Of a stretch of 64,000 nt of DNA, positions 59,691 to 64,000 are shown piece after piece. Location of the stretch: positions 220,505 to 284,504 of the forward strand of contig CAYWOR010000002.1 in NCBI GenBank assembly GCA_964459995.1, read 5' to 3'. The first letter of the stretch is position 1. Every line of letters starts with the position of its first letter. A model generated the notes under the pieces. The model was not told the origin of the DNA and did not search any database. It saw only the letters and a list, made by a program, of their open reading frames with translations. The DNA comes from CAZSHG01 sp964459995. Its GTDB lineage: Bacteria > UBP14 > UBA6098. The position numbers were made by a program, and so were the translations under genes.

Positions 59691-59725
59691 AAAAAAGCCT
59701 CGGACGATTGTAACTCGCCCGAAGC
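59691..59725 (-). terminator. Intrinsic terminator after the DUF6485 gene
   Basis: On the minus strand GCTTCGGGCGA pairs with TCGTCCGAGGC (11 pairs, two of them G-U) around a seven-base loop, followed by six T. It ends the iorB-DUF6485 transcript. Confidence 0.75.
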
Positions 59726-59776
59726 CCGTGCCCGAAAAGAGCGCTGACGCCGGAAATACGCGGAATAGATGCCCGA

Positions 59777-59974
59777 TTACCGCTTTTTCGACTTCAAATA
59801 GCACTCCACGCTTCTGTCATAGGTCGCTTCGGTTGCCGAATCGAAATAACATGCCGGAAGTTCTCCGCGGTCGCGGTGGTAGGCGATGCATTTACAACAA
59901 TACCCCTTTTTGGAGCAAGGATATGAGCAATTGCACATCGCCTTATTGGTTTGCAGATTCGGGCAGTCCGACAT
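59777..59974 (-). CDS. DUF6485-family cysteine-rich small protein
   Basis: A 65-residue protein with nine cysteines: SDCPNLQ, MCNCSYPCSKKGYCCKCIAY and GELPACYF, then a tyrosine-rich end TYDRSVECYLKSKK. The cysteine pattern with CCKCI-x-YHR and GELPAC matches DUF6485 proteins of anaerobes and suggests zinc or iron-sulfur binding. Function unknown. Its ATG overlaps the iorB stop by one base, so it is translated after iorB. Confidence 0.75.
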   Translation of the reverse strand: MSDCPNLQTNKAMCNCSYPCSKKGYCCKCIAYHRDRGELPACYFDSATEATYDRSVECYLKSKKR

Positions 59975-60555
59975 CAGGAGACAGCCTCCCTGCCAAGATG
60001 AAACGCCTTCATATTCATGTCGATAAACTTCTCGGGAACACGCTGTTTGATAGCCTCGAGCCAGAGTTCGTCGCTGAATGGCAAATATTTGCTCAATGCG
60101 CCCAGAAGGACAATGTTGACCGCACGGATTGTGCCGGCCTCTTTTGCGAGCTTGTCGCCATCGACCATGACCGCCGTGTCCGAAATGGCTTTAATACGAT
60201 CCCAAATATCCTCGGGATAATCCATCAGGCCAGCTGAGACCGGTGCCGGCGGGATTTCCTGCTTATTCACGACAACCATTCCGCCCGGTTTTAACGCTTT
60301 AATATGCCTCAGCGCTTCCATTTTCTCGAAAGCGAGAATGACATCGGCTTCAGCTTCCGCGATGATGGGCGAATGCACTTTCGGGCCGAATTTGACATGT
60401 CCGACAACGCTTCCGCCGCGTTGAGCCATGCCGTGGACTTCGCTTTTCTTAACATCGGCGCCGGATAGTCTCGCTACCTCGCTGAGAACCTCACTGGCAA
60501 GCAAAATGCCCTGTCCGCCAACTCCGGTGATAAATACGCTAAATATTCCCTCCAT
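59974..60555 (-). CDS. iorB: Indolepyruvate:ferredoxin oxidoreductase beta subunit
   Basis: A 193-residue 2-oxoacid:ferredoxin oxidoreductase gamma-type domain: FITGVGGQGILLASEVLSEV, then EVHGMAQRGGSVVGHVKFGP and AEADVILAFEKMEALRHIK. These are IorB features; IorB works with the TPP-binding IorA in oxidising aryl pyruvates from aromatic amino acids. iorA is not adjacent: upstream is a subtilase gene with its own start. The partner must be encoded elsewhere. Confidence 0.9.
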   Translation of the reverse strand: MEGIFSVFITGVGGQGILLASEVLSEVARLSGADVKKSEVHGMAQRGGSVVGHVKFGPKVHSPIIAEAEADVILAFEKMEALRHIKALKPGGMVVVNKQEIPPAPVSAGLMDYPEDIWDRIKAISDTAVMVDGDKLAKEAGTIRAVNIVLLGALSKYLPFSDELWLEAIKQRVPEKFIDMNMKAFHLGREAVS

Positions 60556-60588
60556 GACTTCCTTTCTGTCAATATTTTGCCATTAATG

Positions 60589-63423
60589 CTATTTAATGTA
60601 TATTATTTTTCCTGATGCTGAAAGCCCGTTCGATTCAACGCGATAAAGATATGTGCCTGTCGGAAGACGTTCGCCGGATTCGGTTTTGGCATCCCAACGA
60701 AGGAAATTCGTTCCCTCTGCCGCCGCCTCGAAATTGAATTCGCGAACAAGACGCCCCGAAATATCGAAAACTTCAACCTTTGCGGAAGATTCTTCCGGAA
60801 GCGCGAAACATATTGTTACGGCATCGTTGAAAGGATTCGGGAAAGCCGGCAGGATTTCGAGACGCGCCGGTGTTCTGCTGGGATCATATTCTTCGATGCC
60901 CTGCCAAACAGCACCCCAATTCATAATACGATGAATGAAAAGATAGCGAAGGCTATCCGGCATCGCCTCGATTCCAAACTCGAGCATAACAGTGCGCCAT
61001 CCGGAGGGATCTTCATAACGAACGCCGCAGAGCGAGTCGGTTGCACCGGGATAATTATAGTAGAATATGGGGATACCCCCACCGGTCGTCCGACAGCTTC
61101 CAAATTTGCGGTTGCCCGCACCGCCGCCGCCGAAAACTATGTTCATTGCGCTATAACCGTCGGAAAGAGTATCGCCGGCAAAGCCTGTAACATTCATTCC
61201 GAAATTAATTCCAAGTGAATCGACGGCATGAACCGCGCCGAAATTATTCGCAAGCCAAACCGCTGAGCATTGCTCCGGCAAATTTTGGCCGCTGATAAAA
61301 AGCATTCTACCGTCGGCAGGCTCGGTAAGCCATGTCTGAAGATTATTTTCGAGTGCGGTGGTCATCTGCGGAATTGTCTCGTCTTTGCCGCCAACATAGA
61401 CTATCGCGCGATGTTTGCGCATCCTTTCAAGGCTGAAACCTTCCAAGGGTATTTTGACAACATCGTAAATGTATTGTCCCATTTCCAAAGCTTCGGTTAC
61501 TTTGCCGATAATAGTCGCGTTCGTGTCCTGCGATGCGACCACAATCTCCGGATATCCAACCATCAAGACAAACTCCGCAACGTAGGAATAATTCTCTGCA
61601 CCGTGAAGGGTTGCAACGAACTGCACATAATGGCCGTAGGTCGCAGAAGAACGCATCCTAAAGCGCACCGGAACCGAATTCGAAGCATTCGCACCGATGG
61701 CTATATTGCCAACATAAGCCTCATCCTGAATAATCTCGACGAGTGAATCGGAGGCGGCAAGATGGAGCGTGCAATTGCGTGCTTCCGCCCAAATAGGGTC
61801 GTCTGTGTTCGAGAAATGGATATATAAATCGACATTCTCGCCCGGGTCGAATCTGCCGTCGCCGCCGGCATCGATCGCCACAACACTATCAAGAGTTATC
61901 ACAGGGAATATTCCGGCCCCGAGCGCACGATAAACATCGACCCTGCCCGAACCGAGAAGTTCGCCCGGCGCATAGCTTGGATTGCGGTCATAAATGTAAA
62001 TTGTGTTTTCGAGAAGACGTCTTCTCACCCATTCATTCGAGCTGTCCGGATGGAAACTCAGGAGCAATCCGGCGGCACCGGCTACAACCGGCGCGGCCAT
62101 ACTCGTGCCCTGAAAATCGGCATATCCGGGCGCGAAGGGATTCGTGAAACCCATATCGCAGGGCGACGGTGGACGCGAATAATGACGCGGAACTGTCGCA
62201 CCGATATCGATTCCAGGCGCTGAAATATCAACCGTTGGGTGAAAATTCGAGAAATAGGTTTTATAATCGTTCTGGTCTGTCGCGGCGACATTTATTACTT
62301 CGGGATAGGCCGAAGGATAGTGAATGAGGTCGTGGTCGTCATTGCCCGCCGCCGCGGTAATTACCGCGCCCCAGCTGTTGACCGCCGAATCGATCATCAC
62401 ATGAACGAAATGGGAAGAATCGTCCCCGCCATAGCTAAAGTTGAATACTTTGCAACCCTTATTAAGACCGTAGGGCAAAGCCTGCACAACCGCGTCATTT
62501 TGATTGTAGCCATTACAAGTCCGGGAATAATAACCTGCGCGAGCACACATAATGCGCGTGTCCCAGGTCATTCCTGCAATACCGATGCCGTTGTTGCCCT
62601 CGGCGGTCATTGTGCCGGTGCAATGCGTGCCATGCCCGTTATATACGAAATCCGAAGGGTCGTTGTCCGGCATATAGCCGTCTTCGTGAATCGAATCGGG
62701 ATGTGCCGGATGGCGGTAGGCGTCCATCCAAGCGCCGTCAACCCAGTCCCAGCCTATGAAATCGTCGATATAACCGTTGCCGTCATTGTCGATGCTGTCG
62801 ATATCCCCCGGATCGAAACCGACTCCCGGAATAAAGGTGTAGCCGTTGCCGTTTGCATCTTCGCCAAGATTCTGCCAGATTCGGTTCGTAAGATCAGGGT
62901 GAAGATAATCGACACCGGAATCCACTGCAGACATGATAATCTCGGGGCGACCGGTCGTAAAATCCCATACTCTGTGAGCATTCGTTTTGCGGACATACCA
63001 TTGATGACCGGCATAATAGGGGTCGTTCGGGGTCATTGTCAATTTGCCTCGGTAATTCGGCTCGATATATTTTACTCCCGGAAGCCCTGACATGCGATTT
63101 ACAGCGGTTGGAACAGTAGTAACATCGGGATCGAAAGTGAGGACAAACCATCTTTCTGTCCAGCGCCATCTGTCGCGGTATTTCGGGTTCGGGGCGATTG
63201 GTATCATCTGCCGCCAGCCGTTAATACGAAGCTCTTCGCAGGCGAGGTCTATCTCCGGCCAGCCTGTTGTGATGAAGCCGTTCGGCGAAAAATCCGGCGC
63301 ACCGCTTCCGTTGTCTTCGATTTCGATTAGGATCATGCCGGGTGCCCATCTTTCGGGGTCGTCGAGGGCGAGAGAGGTTATTGCAACCGTAAGTATCGCA
63401 ATAGCAACGAGATATGATTTCAT
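60589..63423 (-). CDS. Secreted subtilisin-like (S8) protease with C-terminal sorting domain
   Basis: A 944-residue exported protease. The ATG at 63423 gives the signal peptide KSYLVAIAILTVAITSLA and has AGGTG upstream; an ATG at 63456 is less likely. An inhibitor-like propeptide spans about 20-130. The triad is D168 (AVDSGVDY), H264 (NGHGTHCTG) and S441 (QGTSMAAP), with N361. Repeated DNDGNGYID and NGNGY acidic loops look like calcium sites. The tail has PAFPNPFNDAVTI, VEVFDISGRLV and LPTGTYLYRV. It shares the architecture of the protease at 7369 but is only distantly similar. Confidence 0.94.
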   Translation of the reverse strand: MKSYLVAIAILTVAITSLALDDPERWAPGMILIEIEDNGSGAPDFSPNGFITTGWPEIDLACEELRINGWRQMIPIAPNPKYRDRWRWTERWFVLTFDPDVTTVPTAVNRMSGLPGVKYIEPNYRGKLTMTPNDPYYAGHQWYVRKTNAHRVWDFTTGRPEIIMSAVDSGVDYLHPDLTNRIWQNLGEDANGNGYTFIPGVGFDPGDIDSIDNDGNGYIDDFIGWDWVDGAWMDAYRHPAHPDSIHEDGYMPDNDPSDFVYNGHGTHCTGTMTAEGNNGIGIAGMTWDTRIMCARAGYYSRTCNGYNQNDAVVQALPYGLNKGCKVFNFSYGGDDSSHFVHVMIDSAVNSWGAVITAAAGNDDHDLIHYPSAYPEVINVAATDQNDYKTYFSNFHPTVDISAPGIDIGATVPRHYSRPPSPCDMGFTNPFAPGYADFQGTSMAAPVVAGAAGLLLSFHPDSSNEWVRRRLLENTIYIYDRNPSYAPGELLGSGRVDVYRALGAGIFPVITLDSVVAIDAGGDGRFDPGENVDLYIHFSNTDDPIWAEARNCTLHLAASDSLVEIIQDEAYVGNIAIGANASNSVPVRFRMRSSATYGHYVQFVATLHGAENYSYVAEFVLMVGYPEIVVASQDTNATIIGKVTEALEMGQYIYDVVKIPLEGFSLERMRKHRAIVYVGGKDETIPQMTTALENNLQTWLTEPADGRMLFISGQNLPEQCSAVWLANNFGAVHAVDSLGINFGMNVTGFAGDTLSDGYSAMNIVFGGGGAGNRKFGSCRTTGGGIPIFYYNYPGATDSLCGVRYEDPSGWRTVMLEFGIEAMPDSLRYLFIHRIMNWGAVWQGIEEYDPSRTPARLEILPAFPNPFNDAVTICFALPEESSAKVEVFDISGRLVREFNFEAAAEGTNFLRWDAKTESGERLPTGTYLYRVESNGLSASGKIIYIK

Positions 63424-63553
63424 AGCACCTACCAATGAGTTTAGCCTACAAAACAAGTTTGTGAAATATACCCATCGGAAACTGCTTTGTCAAACATTAA
63501 TGAAACTAAGGAGAAATGGCCTTGTAATGGCGCCCGCACTAAGGCATTTCGAG

Positions 63554-64000
63554 CTATTTGAGATACACGATCCGTTTCGTCGCCGTCTTCTCCGTAGGGG
63601 CGAGGTCTCCTCGCCCGTCGACCCGCGCGCGGACGAGATAGACGCCACTGCCGAGGGAGGGGTCGGGTTGCCAGACGAATTCGCAATTATTAATAGACAC
63701 GGCGTCTCGCCGTGTGTCGAGCGGGACGCTCGACCTATTATTCGGCGAGATTGCTTCGTTGGGCTCCGCCCTCCTCGCAATGACGTCTATCTTGCGCCCG
63801 TTCACATCGTAAATCTCGACGTCGAACGGGACGGGAGACCCGTCCCCTACACCGTCGATGGCGATGGTTACCGCGGAATTGAATGGATTCGGATAGGCGG
63901 AAATCTCTATGGCGGAGGGTTTTACGGGCGCGGTTTCGCCGATGGCGGAGATTATTCGCTCGTCCAGCTCGAACATATACATCCGGCAAATCCCCGTTCT
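63554..64000 (-). CDS. C-terminal part of a secreted protein with sorting domain, containing in-frame palindromes
   Basis: The frame runs off the right edge; at least 148 residues are visible. After RTGICRMYMFELDER comes a sorting domain with YPNPFNSAVTIAIDG, DVEIYDVNGRKIDV and SGVYLVRARVDG. The usual compact domain is enlarged by a segment reading IARRAEPNEAISPNNRSSVP and following residues, which is the translation of repetitive palindromic DNA (63690-63790). Four exact 8-3-8 hairpins lie within the coding sequence and none disrupts the frame. The gene identity beyond the tail is unknown. Confidence 0.75.
   Translation of the reverse strand, partial: RTGICRMYMFELDERIISAIGETAPVKPSAIEISAYPNPFNSAVTIAIDGVGDGSPVPFDVEIYDVNGRKIDVIARRAEPNEAISPNNRSSVPLDTRRDAVSINNCEFVWQPDPSLGSGVYLVRARVDGRGDLAPTEKTATKRIVYLK
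63598..63616. repeat. 8-3-8 palindrome inside coding sequence
   Basis: GGGCGAGG-TCT-CCTCGCCC: a perfect eight-base-pair stem with a three-base loop, translated as part of GRGDLAP. Confidence 0.85.
63697..63715. repeat. 8-3-8 palindrome inside coding sequence
   Basis: ACACGGCG-TCT-CGCCGTGT: a perfect eight-base-pair stem with the same TCT loop, translated as part of LDTRRDAV. It directly abuts the next palindrome. Confidence 0.85.
63716..63734. repeat. 8-3-8 palindrome inside coding sequence
   Basis: GTCGAGCG-GGA-CGCTCGAC: a perfect eight-base-pair stem with a GGA loop, translated as part of RSSVPLD. To its right the minus strand resembles the widespread bacterial repeat CATTGCGAGGAG...GAAGCAATCTC. 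Confidence 0.85.
63828..63846. repeat. 8-3-8 palindrome inside coding sequence
   Basis: GGGACGGG-AGA-CCCGTCCC: a perfect eight-base-pair stem with an AGA loop, translated as part of VGDGSPVPF. Confidence 0.85.

Noticed and set aside
1..64000. CRISPR array or prophage
   Set aside because: No regularly spaced direct repeats with spacers, and no phage structural, portal or integrase genes were seen.
1..64000. Ribosomal RNA, tmRNA, RNase P RNA or known riboswitches
   Set aside because: I looked in the gaps between genes and saw none of their conserved cores; only the two tRNAs are convincing.

Overview
The window looks like a chromosomal piece (about half G+C) of an anaerobic Gram-negative bacterium from the FCB superphylum or a nearby candidate phylum. 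The signs are several secreted proteins ending in an Ig-like sorting tail with a PNPFN motif, FadL-like and other outer-membrane proteins, a bactofilin/M23/ParAB cluster, a V/A-type rather than F-type ATPase, pyruvate:ferredoxin oxidoreductase, and a carbon-monoxide-dehydrogenase-family protein. No 16S gene is present, so the assignment is an inference from gene content.

Layout. 0-2.5 kb: end of a Trk/Ktr potassium transporter, its RCK regulator and a ferredoxin-fused geranylgeranyl-reductase-like flavoprotein. 2.5-6.5 kb: rpsT, a GerW/DUF2953 pair, a sigma-54 activator and RseP. 6.6-11.4 kb: a GNAT/YoaP-like protein, a secreted subtilase and an unknown membrane protein. 11.4-12.4 kb: a REP-associated tyrosine transposase between 143-bp direct repeats. 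12.4-26.2 kb: a V/A-ATPase operon in Thermus-like order H-I-K-E-C-F-A-B, broken open by foreign cassettes. 26.3-29.2 kb: bactofilin, M23 peptidase, ParB, ParA. 29.4-32.8 kb: secreted and lipoprotein genes. 32.9-41.7 kb: nifJ, tRNA-Leu, argF, a CooS-like gene with a ferredoxin, cupin and Rrf2 regulator, tRNA-Ser. 41.8-44.6 kb: small envelope proteins and rpsG. 44.6-55.1 kb: one long leftward run from the S10 ribosomal operon through acpP-fabF-rnc to acyl-CoA dehydrogenase and FadL. 55.3-59.5 kb: sbcCD. 59.8-64 kb: a DUF6485 protein, a lone iorB, another subtilase and a partial secreted protein.

The most unusual part is the ATPase operon. Between I and K sits a DNA methyltransferase plus a frameshifted partner gene. 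Between F and A sit HEPN/MNT, an AlkD-like repair protein and a DUF3800 protein. Between A and B sit a putative nuclease-RAMA-Mrr_N protein and a HicBA pair. After B, where subunit D normally lies, is the stub of a VOC-family gene cut after codon 16 by the transposase/repeat element. The cassette genes lie co-oriented and tightly packed with ATPase subunits, so defence or addiction functions may be tied to ATPase expression. The c subunit (K) keeps the full sodium-ligand set known from Enterococcus hirae NtpK.

Other notable points are a CooS homologue in which a C-cluster cysteine is replaced by glutamate, four exact 8-3-8 palindromes translated in frame inside a secreted-protein gene, and an isolated promoter-hairpins-terminator unit opposite the V-ATPase A gene.
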